Assembly: GCA_030549775.1 (NCBI GenBank)
Contig: CM060174.1
Location: 73,714,706 to 73,778,705 of the forward strand
Direction: 5' to 3'
Length of the DNA stretch: 64,000 nt
Origin: Tamarix chinensis
Taxonomy: Eukaryota > Streptophyta > Magnoliopsida > Caryophyllales > Tamaricaceae
Part shown: piece by piece, positions 35,194 to 47,065 of the stretch
How the letters are laid out: every line of letters starts with the position of its first letter
How positions within the stretch are numbered: position 1 is the first letter of the stretch
Position numbers and translations under genes: made by a program
Notes under the pieces: model-generated
Seen by the model: only the letters and a program-made list of their open reading frames with translations
Database searches by the model: none
What the model was told of the DNA's origin: nothing

Positions 35194-36296
35194 CTATCAT
35201 CTAAAGATAGACATACCATAGTACATAAGTCATATCAACTAGTCTCCTTATTGTTATCATCACATCTAGCCTTACCTCTTGTCTAAGTTGATAAAGGCTA
35301 GTATAACAACCGCAAATTGCTCCCAAAATGCGTACATATGTTTAGTGGACCAGACCAATATCATGTTCAACTTCTAAGTAATCAACTAAATCATTATATA
35401 CTTCACCAGCCTAATACAACATCTAGCTAGTAGTATAATACTCTAAGGAAAGTCTACCACATAATTTTAGTGTGTATCAACATCTACACAAATAAGGAAG
35501 TTTTGTATCTTCCTCCAAATAACCTCAAGATATCTTAAATAAATGAAGCACAACTACGGGCCTTAGAATAATCATGAGTAGCCCTAGTTGTTAGCATAGT
35601 TCTACTTTCCTCAAATATTCCAACATCATGATAGATTGAAACTTCTGTTACATCAAGGACACCATGGGTGACAATGTAAATAAACTATACAAGTCTCTTC
35701 CACTTCCTATTCATAACACCAACACATTCTAAAATATCATGATCCTAATTAAGAGACCCTAATGATAAAATGGCAAAAGACAGAACATTATCAGTTTCAT
35801 CCCCATTTTGGTCCAGTTTAAGTACATCCCACAAAATTATATTTCCATTTGATGTTTCATCAAACACCTTCTAAGCATATTATTAGATACATATTCAAAT
35901 CTCAACAACACGTTGTGCAGCTCGAGCTTCTTATTCCTTCCAACAATATGTATAACCTTGTAAACTTTGTCAATAAAGGAATAGATGTAAGGATTCAGTA
36001 TGGTATACCTCACACTTTTGGTGTAACATTCTTTCATCCTCCAATTTAAAGATGATGAAACATATGGGCTAATTTCTTTTGTAACTACAGTAATCAAGTG
36101 GGCACTTTAGGAATTGCTTACATATCATGTCACAATAGCTATAGAGCACTTAAAAATTTGATTAAAAAAAAGCTTCAATTTTTGAATTGCCATCACGGAC
36201 GACCAACTTCACCATATTATATTTTTCTTGATCTACATTTTTGTACATCAATGAGAGAATAGGACTAGGCATAAAAAAAAATAGATTGAAAGAATT
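35194..36296 (-). other. Unrecognised internal part of minus-strand retroelement
   Basis: This lies between the nested element E and the gag relic, so it should be gag-pol or 3' sequence. An 86-codon frame at 36097-35837 has no motif I recognise, and no reverse transcriptase or integrase signature was found. It may be heavily decayed or a different insertion. Confidence 0.4.
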
Positions 36297-37024
36297 TTAT
36301 ATTTCTGGTGATATATACTTAAGGTGCTCAATCCAATGTTGTTGAGGTATGTTTGGTAGATAGCTGGGAGGCAAATGTGAGATTGTCTTTTGTGGAGGGG
36401 GTATTAGGGATTTTAGATTTGGTGAAGGGAATGATTGTCTTTCATCAGATTTTTGTGGTGATGGTGATTTGATACAAAGTGATGGTGGTGGATTCGTGTT
36501 GCTTTGGTGGTTTTCAAGAGGTAAGGATATGGTTGATGGTGGTGGGTTGTGTGGGTGTTGGTTAGCTATAGCGGGTGGATTAGATGTTGAAGTTTGAATG
36601 ACCAAGCCTGACAAAATTTGAGGTAAATATGAAGATGATGGACCTATGTCGGAGATGAAAGATGAGTGACCTGCGCCCTGCCATAAGGCACTATGCCCGG
36701 AACCCTTACGGTTATGCAATTGAGCCCTATTCTCTAGACCACCTTAGTCACTCAAATACCCGTATTCTACATTGTTATTGTTTTGACTGTGGTGAGACTC
36801 CAACTACCCTCTTTTTGTTTCGAAAGTAGGTTGGTGCTTTCGGATGTCATTGATCGTCTCCAAAATAGCGATAAAGCTTGAGAGATCACCATTCTCATGG
36901 AGACCATATAATCATGTTGTGAGTGCTGAAGATTGTTAATCAGAGATGCCTTCCATTGTTCCATGGATTCCTTCAGTTGGTAAAGGTCTTATTTCATATC
37001 TTCCATTAAGGTATCATTAACCAT
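36297..37024 (-). pseudogene. Gag-like relic of LTR retroelement
   Basis: Translation starts at an ATG 17 bp inside the primer site (37024-37022): MVNDTLMEDMK, a stop, then DLYQLKESMEQWKASLINNL in the same frame down to 36767. After a frame change, 36719-36297 encodes a Pro/Ser/Gln-rich segment ending IPQQHWIEHLKYISPEI. A coiled N-terminal part followed by a proline-rich linker fits a Ty3/gypsy-type gag, but no zinc knuckle is seen. The position directly after the tRNA-Met primer site supports gag. One stop and one frameshift make it non-functional. Confidence 0.6.
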
Positions 37025-37040
37025 GATCACAAGACAACTA

Positions 37041-37052
37041 ACTCTGATACCA
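37041..37052 (-). other. Primer-binding site, initiator tRNA-Met type
   Basis: On the minus strand it reads TGGTATCAGAGT, which matches the common plant PBS TGGTATCAGAGC at 11 of 12 positions. One base separates it from the LTR at 37054. Confidence 0.85.
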
Positions 37053-37053
37053 A

Positions 37054-37414
37054 TGATAAAGTTGAGAAAATTAAAGAGAAATCTAAATCAGAATGACACT
37101 AAATTCAGGAAAAAATTGAGAATTCAAGGAAGCAAAGTGCATGTCCGACTATGGATGGAAATTTTGACTAGTACCAAGTCTGTAACTTAACCAAAATTGG
37201 AATAAGGCCCCAAAGAAATAGAGTCACAGAGAGATATTAAAAGGAAATTGTTTTTTTCATCTTCCCTTTTCATTCATCATCACAACCATATATATCGATG
37301 ATAATCGACTGAGTTTGTTAGAGGAAAAAAAAGCAGTGATATTCTACGCTGATGACTATGATAAAATATATAGAAATAACAATTGTTTGGGATGTGGCTA
37401 AGTAAAGAGGATCA
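37054..37414 (-). repeat. 5' LTR of minus-strand LTR retroelement
   Basis: In + orientation it begins tgataaagttgag next to the primer site and ends gtaaagaggatca, so on its own strand it begins TGATCC and ends TTATCA. Length is 361 bp. The inner part matches the truncated copy at 31560-31683. The element's outer target duplication cannot be verified because the other LTR is truncated. Confidence 0.8.
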
Positions 37415-40400
37415 TATCAAAGGTAAAATCTAAATTTAACTTGATTTGAATTTATTGTGTTAGAGAACAAGGGAAGGATGGAAAAGGGCAATGAAAAAGA
37501 ACTTTGAAGTGCTACACATCATGGAGTAGGGATGATGGATATAAGAGAAGAAGGTTGTTCCCAAAAAGATAAAGTTATATAGTTCTCTTCTTTTACATAT
37601 ATATGTATATAAAATCTAGTTTAATTATTTCCATATGTTAGTGAATCCGACCATTTTAAACAGACTTTTATTGGAATTTATAAGTGTAGAGTTATATTTT
37701 TTATCTAAAAATAATTTCAATATTTATTTTAGTTTATAAATTAACTATCACTCTAATGCTAACTACTAGTTTAACCAGCTAAAATCACTCATCTAGCCGA
37801 TAAACTAGTGATGAAGCCATAATTTATATTCCATAGGACCACATTATATTCTAATATAGTATGTAGGTATAGATAAAAAAAATGTAATGTATTATTTTAC
37901 AACATATTATATAAGTCGATAACATACTAATATGAGATTATCATATACCAGTTTGGTTCACCAATAAATTTCTCTATTAAATTGTTATATTTTACAAAAT
38001 TGGTGATGCATGTGCATCCACCACCATCTTAGTTTTTGTTAGAAAAAATTATGATGACTTTATTTCATTCCTAAGCTTATTCCAAGAGCTCAACTTTTAT
38101 TTAGTTTTGAGAAAGAGATATGATTATCACATGTTAGCTTTAATTCTTCTAAGTTTGAAGGCCAAAAATGTCATTCTTACATGAAAAAATTAGGCTAGCC
38201 AAATTAAAGAGAGCCATGCAAGCCATGCACACATCCATTTAAGCCATCGCAATTTGTTAGCTCTTTGGTTGTTCAAAATTAGTTGAATAATGGCTCCCAA
38301 TAAGCTCCGCATTTTCAAAATTCAGAGACAACCAACAACAACGACCTTTTGTTTTTGAATCTTGTAAGCAATATCGGGCTAGGATATGGAGAGGAACTAA
38401 AAATATACTTCAAATTTGATATGTTGCTATTGATTTGGAGCTTTTAATAGCCAAATGATTCACTTTTGGGTATGAACCATGGCTCGTTTGTACCAGCAGG
38501 ATATTAAAGGCTTTTGGCCATTGTTAGGCTTTGAGTTTTTCTATTTCTATTACTTATCTTGTAAAGGGATTGATGGCTGATTGTACTTTTCTTGTAAGCC
38601 TCCCATGATTAGCGTTTTGCATGGGGAAGGTAATTTTCTTTGGTACAGCCACTAATACATCATATGGCTTATGTACTCTGGTTAGAACTTACAAGTTAGC
38701 TTATTTGTATAAAGGAAACTAGATACTTAAGATTTTAACCAATAGTGATGCTAGAAGGGTAGAATGATTATTTTGTAACTAAAGGAGCCCAACACACGTC
38801 CTTGTATTTGTCGTCTCCTTCTTGAATAAGATCATACTATCCTTTGGTTACTATGTCGAGTTTGACCTCCATAAACACTCATTTAACACTTGAGTGAAGA
38901 GTTTTGACTTACCAATCCAACAATTTTACAATATTGTTATTTCAAAAGTTCAAACCTTGGATGGTGATTGTAAGTGATTATTGAAATAATTAAAATTAAG
39001 TATTTTTCTTCATTTCCTCTTCTCCCTTTTGATTTGTTCCCCTCTTCTCTTGTTGGAATTCAACCCAAAATCCATTTTCAATACTTAACATGACCCAATA
39101 TCTATCCATTGATGCTAATTAGTATGTTTTCAAGTTCCATGGGTCATGTGACCCCTATGTATTCCATAGTGGTTACCTCATTCGGGTATCATTTTTAATA
39201 ACTCTACCTAGGTAAATCGGGGTTAATGTTTCACCTCGAGTAACCTCATTTTTATTAACCTCCGATTTTAGGGATAACCTTGGTGAAGGTGAAAAAATAA
39301 GTAAATTTTTGACCTGATAGGACCAAAATCCCTCAAACCCTATACCCCTAACCTCATAGGACTTATCAAGTTAATACAAGGGTATAAATGTCATTTCTTT
39401 TATTTTTTTGACATTCATTTAACTTAATTTAAATTTTAAAATATTTACCCAATTCATCCAAGTTAGGTTAATATCATCCAAACAATATTTTAGAATATTC
39501 ACCTCAATTTATCTTTATTCCCTTTACCTAAGTTAATTTTTAATATTTATTTTTACCTCGATTCACCCAAATCCAAAAATATCATAAAGGATGGATGGGT
39601 TTAATGTTAGGTCCAACCGCCCTCATAGAGGGGCAGGCCTTAAAGAGAGAATCGCATGATATCCCATAGAGAAAAACAAAAAATCCTAAGCGAAGAAGAA
39701 AATCCAGTCTACCGACCAACGATATGCAGTAAACTGATAACTTCAATTAGATGCGTGCATCTGTAACTTACTCAAACTATAATCACGAAAGAAACTAAAC
39801 AAACCATAGATGAAGAGAATCTTCTTCCTCCCGTTTCTGTCAACGACGAAGGCCCACTGAATCTCAAGTGAACATAATTGGTTGGGACGCTAGTGGATGT
39901 ATGAGTCATCAGATTTCACGATCGTTCTCCAATTCATTACTGTTATAGTTAATTTTGTGGCATGCAGCGTCACGATCACGTAGATAGATGAGTTTATGAA
40001 TAAGCAAGATGATAGAGCCAATCAATTAATGAAGAAAAATGTCGAGATAAGAAAAGATGAAACGGGATGGTATGGAGACGGCCGTAGAAAATCCTGTCCT
40101 CCTGGCTGGATTGAGATTCGTGTCATTTGAGCATGTTTTTCAGATTTGTGGAATGGAAATTAAAAGGGTTGATGAATAATTACAGTTATAGGAATCATCA
40201 ATTTTTATTAGTGGAATCTTGTTTCAATGGATGAATGTTTTTATTTTATGGCTGACAAGTTGAGCTCGGCGTGGAAAGTTGGTTTTGCCAATGGATTAAA
40301 AGATAGGGGACGAAGTGAAAGTTTGTTGTTTGAGCTATTTTTAGTATAATTCTTTTTAACGAAATAAACTCATTTTAGAAAAAAAAAACTTAATTTTGAT

Positions 40401-40660
40401 TTTTACCTTAACTTTCTGTCTTTCTTATACTATATTAATTAATTGCCCTTCTATTTTTCAATGAATGAATAGTATAGTTGGAGTCTTATTTAGTCCGACA
40501 CTAGTTAGTTAATGTGAAGTAGCATACACCTAAATTATCTCAAGCATTGACCACGTTGGGGTAACATCAGGTTGCTGGTATTGTTTTCAATTTTGTGTAA
40601 GGTGTACACGAATCATGGTAATTAAGGTTTAAGTTGAACTTTTGGTTGACTTTTTTCAAC
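37415..40660. other. Intergenic region, no gene recognised
   Basis: About 3.2 kb. The stretch at 39160-39600 (ggttacctcattcgggtatc to acctcgattcaccc) has a MITE-like look, with repeated cacctc and gttaacct blocks, but no clear inverted ends were fixed. 39600-40100 is less AT-rich and could contain a degraded exon or leader; the only ATG frame seen is 16 codons. Nothing else is supported. Confidence 0.4.
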
Positions 40661-42171
40661 TAGGGCTCGCCACAGGAACAAAGTCAGAAAATATAATTTA
40701 TGGGATCCTAACTAATAATAAATATATATCTAAGTATAAAAAAAAAATAATAATAATAGTAATCTTTACAATCATACATAAATATTCATTAGCATAAATA
40801 CGTATTAAGATTTCATATTTTAAAAGCCATCTGTAATGATCTCATTACAAGATACATCTTTTGCTATATATGACAATAGACAATTATGTATTCATTCATC
40901 ACACATGTGATTTCACAACTTATTTTTGATAAACACATTGCTAAAGAGGATCATTTAATGGTTACAATAATTACTGGCAAAATCGAAGCTAGTTTCACAA
41001 TCATATAAACCAAATGATACGTAGTGTGCCTTTTAGTTTCCACTAGCTTCTTTAAGAGATTACCAAGCCCTTTCAATTTTGAAAATCTATAATCATATCG
41101 AATATCCAAAATATAGTTCTCAAACTGATTGTCTACTACCATAAGATTAACATAAAAAAGCTCTTCATGATAAAACTTTGTTAATCTAATCAATGACTCT
41201 TTGTCAAAAATAGAAAAGAATTTCGGCAGATTTAAGCATGCTACACAACAACAGAGTAGCGCATATCACATCAAAAAAACATTCAAGCTCCATTAATTGC
41301 AAGATTAATATGCTATAGAATTGGCTTAGAATTAGTCCCATTAAGCCCTTCTTTATTTTTGAGTTTTTTAAAAATATCTCCATGTTGAAATTTAACAATG
41401 TGAGAAATATATAATTATCAATTTTAACTCAAACCACCAATCAAGTCATATAGCTATGCTAAATAAAATTATTAGTACTATCAAAATTCAAAATATATGA
41501 TACACAAATAAGAATCAAGCAACTAACATAACCCTAATTTAAAATGCACAATACTAATTTGAAATTCCTTCATAATAATTAGACAATTGACATAAAAACA
41601 ACAATAACTTACAATCAAATCGTAGACACAAAAAAAATTAATTGGAGCAATAAAATTTAAGCCAGATTTAGACTAATTCAAATATTAAACAAAAATTATA
41701 GAGGAGGAATGATGGAAGCAATTTAATGTGCCAAGATGGAAGAGCAATGGAGCGATGGTGTTCGGAGGCAATGGTAGCATAGACATTCAAGCAAGGCCAG
41801 AGATTGGAGAGTCATCTCCGTTTGTTAGTCATCTGGGTTTTGAAGTGTTCTCTTCCTTATCCTCTGGTCTGGTCTCTCTTATAATGTTTGATTAAAAGCA
41901 ATGAGGAAAAAAGACTAAAAAAAAGTTAAAATGAAAATCAAAATGACATATTTAGATGAAGAAAAAATAGGAGCGGCGAGGAAGAAAATGACCCTGCTAG
42001 GGTTCGAACCCGAGATGCAGACGAATACTAGGGGCAAAGAAATTAGGACATCAAACCAACATAACAAGATCAGTTTTTTTACTCTATTTATACCTATATA
42101 TATGTTATACAATCAACAAAAAGTCCATGGGGTCAACCGACCTCATGTGGTCTTAATTGGCTTTGTCACTG
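40661..42171 (-). mobile_element. hAT element relic (TTF-type transposase family)
   Basis: The right end ttggctttgtcactg is a decayed form of the common hAT end TTGGCTCCGCCACTG, preceded by ggggtcaaccgacctcat, as often found in this group. The left end is placed at tagggctcgccacagg, followed by ggatcctaactaataataaa, also typical, but the 8-bp duplication is not recognisable. It contains the C-terminal transposase fragment on the minus strand. The middle of the transposase is deleted. Confidence 0.6.
40951..41240 (-). pseudogene. hAT transposase C-terminal fragment
   Basis: The minus strand reads CLNLPKFFSIFDKESLIRL, TKFYHEELFYVNLMVVDNQ, ENYILDIRYDYRF, LKGLGNLLKKLVETKRH and LVYMIVKLASILPV. 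This is the stretch just before and including the start of the hAT dimerisation domain in TTF-type zinc-finger transposase-like proteins (roughly L.LA.FYP.DFS...L..L..QL..YI.DVR.D..F..L..I..L..K.V...KH...PLVY.L..L.L.LPVATA). The final VATATVERAFS block is lost in a frame break. Upstream domains are absent. Confidence 0.78.
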
Positions 42172-42291
42172 GCTTGCTATGGACCTAAACATGGCTCTAT
42201 TGATAATCCTATCATTCATGGGACTTTAGGTTTTTTGATACCATGTTTTGATCAAGCAGCGAGCCACCTTGAATTATGTGAAAAAAAAATA

Positions 42292-42519
42292 CTCCATCTA
42301 TTTATGAAAGGAATATTTTATTTTAAAATGAAAGTTGTTTAGAAAAGTTAATGCTTACCTTTTATTTTTACCATTATTTTTTTCTTTTTCTTCTTATATG
42401 CATTAATTGTCATATTATTTTAAAATGAAGGGTATAATTATCATATTGGGGATATATTTACTACTTCCTAAAATAATATGTAAATTGCTAAAAAGACTTT
42501 CTTTTAGAAATATAGGAAG
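42292..42519. mobile_element. Stowaway-like MITE (Tc1/Mariner type)
   Basis: 228 bp with inverted ends: ctccatctatttatgaaagg on the left, and cttcctatatttctaaaaga read inward from the right (14 of 20 bases match). Flanked by TA on both sides (42290-42291 and 42520-42521). The CTCC-type end, size and TA duplication fit Stowaway. Confidence 0.78.
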
Positions 42520-42521
42520 TA

Positions 42522-43216
42522 ATCTTCTGCCTACTAAGAAATCAACTATCTCCTCTAGACAACCATTTTTTGTCTTGTTTGTAACAATGAAACTAATCAA
42601 ATGCTATATTCTCACTTTGAATTACAACACCTTAAATCCTCTTTGAAAATGACACATGTTTGTTTTTAAACAAACATACACACACTCACAAACCCACACA
42701 CACACACATAACAGATTATTATATATTAGCATTCCCCTTTAGTTTTGGTTAAGATGTGTGTTATATATAAGATGACCGGTTGCCGTTAAGAATCATATTT
42801 TCACTTTGAATAGAGATCAACACAAACACACTTCCTTATGCTGTGAGTTTCCTACGGACATGTTTGGATGCTATTTTTAAGATTAATCAAGTTTCCTAAC
42901 AAAACAAATAAGAAAATGGCTGAGCATGTGAATAATGCCATTCTTTGAATTTGAAGGCAAGTTTGAAAGGAAACCACCTATACTGGCTCCCCTTCTCTAT
43001 TTTATACTATAGTATTTTATTATTTATAGAATTACATTATCAAACCTTTTAATTACTCTCTCTCTCTCTCTCTCTTTCATCCACCCACACACACTTAATT
43101 AGTTGATCTTTTGATATGAGTTAATAATTAGTAATATGTCATCTAAGGGCTCTCATAACTACTCATGCTTAAGCAAGAAATTAATTATGTGGATCAAGTG
43201 TATATTCATAAGATAA
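42522..43216. other. Intergenic with short microsatellites
   Basis: Contains a (CA)n-like tract at 42678-42710 and (CT)n at about 43052-43073. No gene recognised. Confidence 0.5.
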
Positions 43217-43490
43217 CTAGTAGTTATTAGGCTTTAAATTAAATTTATAGTTGCAATGTAACCTAAGAAGACGTCACCAACCTAGGTTTTAAATACCTTA
43301 GTTGGTATGTAACAATCTAGCTAGCTAGTATTATATTTTCCTTCATCCTAATATACCTAGTAGTTATTAGTTTTAAAATTTATAGTTGCAATGTAACCTA
43401 GGAAAAAGTCGTCTGCTTAGGTTTTAAATACCCTAGTTGGTATGTAACTATCTAGCAAGATAGTCTTATATTTTCCTTCATCCTTATCTT
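43217..43490. repeat. 140-bp tandem duplication
   Basis: Two head-to-tail copies start at ctagtagttattag (43217 and 43357). Each contains tttatagttgcaatgtaacc, aggttttaaatacc and ttatattttccttcatcc. They differ by scattered substitutions and small indels. The setting (leader-like, ccttcatcc, then cttcaaaaacttgaatgaa) could be a decayed retroelement LTR. Confidence 0.85.
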
Positions 43491-45285
43491 CTATACAAAG
43501 GCAAGAATGATGAGAAGAGAAAACCTTCAAAAACTTGAATGAAAAGAACACTAAGTGGCTAGTAGGAGTTTTATCGAAACATCTCTTCTTTCTTCATCTT
43601 AAGAAGGCATATAACTTAGATGATGATTAAAATTAGTATAATCTTGGTAGGTATCCATGATATAGTTTTTATCTTTCCTGGCTTGAAAAATTGCTTATTC
43701 CATTGGAAATTCACCAAACCACTACTCATCCTAGTTCAAAAATAATTTGTATCCACATATGCACCACGACAAATATCATCATTTATGCCTTTAGTGAAAC
43801 ATAGTCGGAGAGGAATATTATGTTGTTGTTGTTGTTGTTATTTATTGGTTATTATTACTTGAAATAGATGCTTGCAAAGAGGTAGAAAGTTTTAGCTCTC
43901 AAATATCATTGTTCTTGATTTATTTTCTTATTACTTTGATCTAGATACTTGCTTAATCTTTATACACCAATCCTCTTGCAAGTGATACCAACGTATAGTT
44001 TGAGTTGGATAAGACTTTGGTTGTAAGTTTGAACATATATTATTAAATAGGAAGGAATAATTTCTCACATTTAACAAAGTATGATCATAGAAAATCTTAC
44101 TCAATAATGACTATGCACAACATTATAAGGTAAGAAATCGACATATGTGAAGGCATTCAAGTAGGAATGGATGAAGTTGTGCATTGCAATAACAATTTGG
44201 TTAGTCCATACTCTTGAAACCTAGTACACTCTTTTGGAGAATTAGAAGCTAAAAGGACTATAGAAAAAGGTTTTTGAATATGTACACATCAAGGTTGTTG
44301 GCAAACAAGTTGTTCTTAAAGAATGACACTGTCTCAGTCAATATGGGGGAAGAATTCATGTTATTAGATATTCGAAATATATTCAATGGCTTGATCACTT
44401 GAGTGAGAAGTTTAGATGATAAAATCTTAGGTTTTGAGTGTTACCAATGTAGGAATGACTAGTTTTAAGTGTTATGAGTCATGTGAAGGGATGTGTGCCC
44501 CTCTATCTAATAGCAAAAAGATAACACTAGAGGAGATTAGAGAGTGAGATCATGTTATATGATGAAGAGACACAAAAATCAACTACGATAAGGTAAATTT
44601 AAAAAATCAATTGTGAGTTTAATAATTTGGAAATGATTCTTGATTTGGAATAAATTATTCATGTGGAGAACATATGTCTAGAAACCACTAAAGTGGGAAT
44701 TGATCTTAAGAAGTAGATAAACCAAAACCAACCTTTTATGCTTGAAGGTGGAACTACAAAGGGGAATTTGGTTTGTGGGGAGGAATCATTATATCAATTA
44801 AAATATCTATATCATGCGTAATAACAAACAAGGAATTGGATGCACGTTAGGTCTTAAGGAGATGTTTAATGGATACAAGTGTTATGCCCATACACTATAG
44901 ATGGATAAGGAATGAGCCTCATCCCATGCCATGCCTTTTCCGCTTTCTTGAATATAAAAATCCTATTTATTTTAAATTCATTTTGTAGCCTATATAAGGG
45001 AGTATATCTTTTATAATAATCTCAAACTCAATAGTTATAATGGTAGTGTTAAGAATATTATTAATATTCAAAGAATGGGAAATACATAATATTTCACGTC
45101 ATGTTGCTATACATTATCCTTACTTAGTTATTGGTTTGGGTTCTCAAATTTGATCTATTGGATTATTTATCTAAATTTGGACTTATATGTGAACAATTAT
45201 GAATTGCACACTGCCATATTAGGTTAAGCTCATATAAGAGTAGTTAATTAAGGCTTAAGAAATTTAATATTAAATGTATTATAAC
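43491..45285. other. Unassigned, possibly retroelement-derived
   Basis: No protein motif recognised. (GTT)n lies near 43822. At about 44880-45000, tgttatgcccatacac followed 105 bp later by gcctatataaggga looks like an LTR start and TATA box, but no partner copy was found. Confidence 0.35.
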
Positions 45286-45403
45286 ATCCTAAAATTTACA
45301 ACTATTATTTTGGTACGTAAAATAAATAATTTAGTACTAATAAAATTCATTATGAAAAATATATCTTCCAAGAATCTAAAGAAAAACTATGAAACAAAGA
45401 GCT

Positions 45404-45680
45404 CTATCTTAGGGTGTTAACATAGGCAACTAAGGCATCATATGATTTATAATGGTGGATACTTTCAATCTTTGTGGTAGTTTCCTTGACAGTAAGTGTA
45501 ATAAGATACCGTGGGGTTCTTTTCTTAGCATAAAAGATGCATTGATTCCTCTCCCACCAAAGATGGTATGTAATACCAACTACCAAAAGCTGTAGTAACA
45601 TTCTTCTCCTTTATAGTCCTCATCCTCCTCTCTACATCCATCTCATCACATCATGGAATGAATTTTTTTGATGTGTACAT
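45404..45680 (-). pseudogene. LINE C-terminal fragment
   Basis: The minus strand encodes MLLQLLVVGITYHLWWERNQ followed by CIFYAKKRTPRYLITL and reaches a stop near 45404. This matches the segment after the zinc-binding reverse-transcriptase domain in plant L1-type LINEs (L..L..A..Y.IW.ERN.RIF). Upstream codons to about 45680 read FHDVMRWM plus stops, consistent with the same protein. It is separated from its neighbour at 46866 by element G, and part of the domain between them is lost. Confidence 0.72.
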
Positions 45681-46865
45681 CCAAACCCTCCATGCTCATG
45701 TGAAATCACCAAACTCATGTCGAATATCAAAATACTCGAAAACATGTTCCAACCTCTAAAGATATAAACATTCAACATGCTCAAATTTAAGAACTTTAAG
45801 ATAACACATATACATTACAAAACACACCAAGAATATGAAACCACAATGAACACCATAAATCCTTAGTTATATTAAAGACAACGATATATTACCTCCAAGT
45901 TAAATCTTCTAGCACAAGAATATACTCTTAACTTTATGACGTCTACCAAGAATCTTGATTTTCCAAGAGAACAAAGAATCAAAATAACCAAAACTCCTTT
46001 CCAAATCCATTAAAATAAAAAAATAAAAGAATAAGAGAAGAAGCACAATTCAAATTTCTATTAGGAACAAATATCATGGAATTTCAAGAGGCAGCGCCTT
46101 CTATTTTTCTAGTACAAGGGAGAAGGGAAGAAGATGAGAATTGCCAAAACTTAGAAAAAAACAACGAAAAAAGAGAAAAGATAGCAAGTGTTGAAGACTA
46201 CGATTGAAATGAATTAGAAAGTGATGCCGAAAGGAGGTTGGGGTTGACAAATCAAAGGTAAAGATAGAGGGAGTAGGTTGGCTTGGTTGAGTGTGGGAGA
46301 CCAAAGAGTATAAAGGAAAATTATGAAAATGAGGGAGATGGACTGAAATAAGGTGGTGGTAGGGGTAAAATGAGTTAGGGGAGGTGCACAAAGGCCTACA
46401 CACATCCATGACTGCTAGAGTACAAAGGGAAGTGAGGGAGAGAGAGAGTAGGAGAAAAAATAAAATTGCTTTTTAGGGGATTTTCAGCTAAATAAAATCA
46501 TAGGATGTTCTAAATAAGGTAAAAAATAATTCTAAAGCACCAATATATGCATATTGTACAAAAAGACTTTAATTAGAATTTTTCATAAATATTAAAAATA
46601 TAATCGGAACCAAAATAAAAAAAAAGATATGAAATCGCAATATAACTAGTCGATTAATTTGGGCAACTAGTTGAGTGGTTATCCCCAAAATAAAAATGCA
46701 AGTCCCTAGTCGTAACAATTGATCAATATAAAAAATTAGTCGACCGTTACACTTGAAATTCATATTTTTATACAAATTCATGCCTTTTTCAATACCAAAA
46801 TCTATTTATTTTATATCGATATAATTTTAAATACCCGTTGAAGAATTTTAGGGTAGGATATCACA
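45680..46865 (-). mobile_element. Element G: minus-strand LTR fragment
   Basis: On the minus strand it begins TGTGATATCCTACCC at 46865 and aligns with element F through the palindrome cluster (46640-46745), the leader and the sequence near aacacaccaagaat (about 45820). It ends earlier than F, so its 3' part is missing. It interrupts a LINE. Confidence 0.68.
46640..46745. repeat. Palindrome cluster in element G
   Basis: Units include aactagtcgattaatttggg, aactagttgagtggtt and attagtcgaccgttac. The position corresponds to the proximal clusters of elements D, E and F. Confidence 0.7.
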
Positions 46866-47050
46866 AAACGTCCATCCTTTTTTGGCCTAGGTACATACTT
46901 CCATGCAACCAAACTTTTCTTGGTTAAGAGGTGGGATCCAAACCAAAGTATATACCTACATAACACATTGATAACATGTATAATCCTCTTAGGAATCCCA
47001 CACACACACACACACATATATAACTCTAGTAAGCTTAATGCTAGCAAACT
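46866..47050 (-). pseudogene. LINE reverse transcriptase C-terminal fragment
   Basis: The minus strand reads IPKRIIHVINVLCRYILWFG, then SHLLTKKSLVAWKYVPRPKK and DGRF. It matches the end of the L1-type reverse transcriptase region (LPK.V...I...CR.FLWGG......LVAWD.VC.PK..GGLG). It stops exactly at element G. With 45404-45680 it forms one LINE split by the insertion. Confidence 0.75.
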
Positions 47051-47065
47051 ATAGACGCCTAACAT

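Noticed and set aside
39160..39600. MITE with ggttacct / acctcgattcaccc ends
   Set aside because: Terminal inverted repeats and a target duplication could not be fixed by eye.
41998..42011. tRNA gene or SINE from the gggttcgaaccc box
   Set aside because: No A box at the right spacing and no cloverleaf; the sequence fits the end region of a hAT relic.
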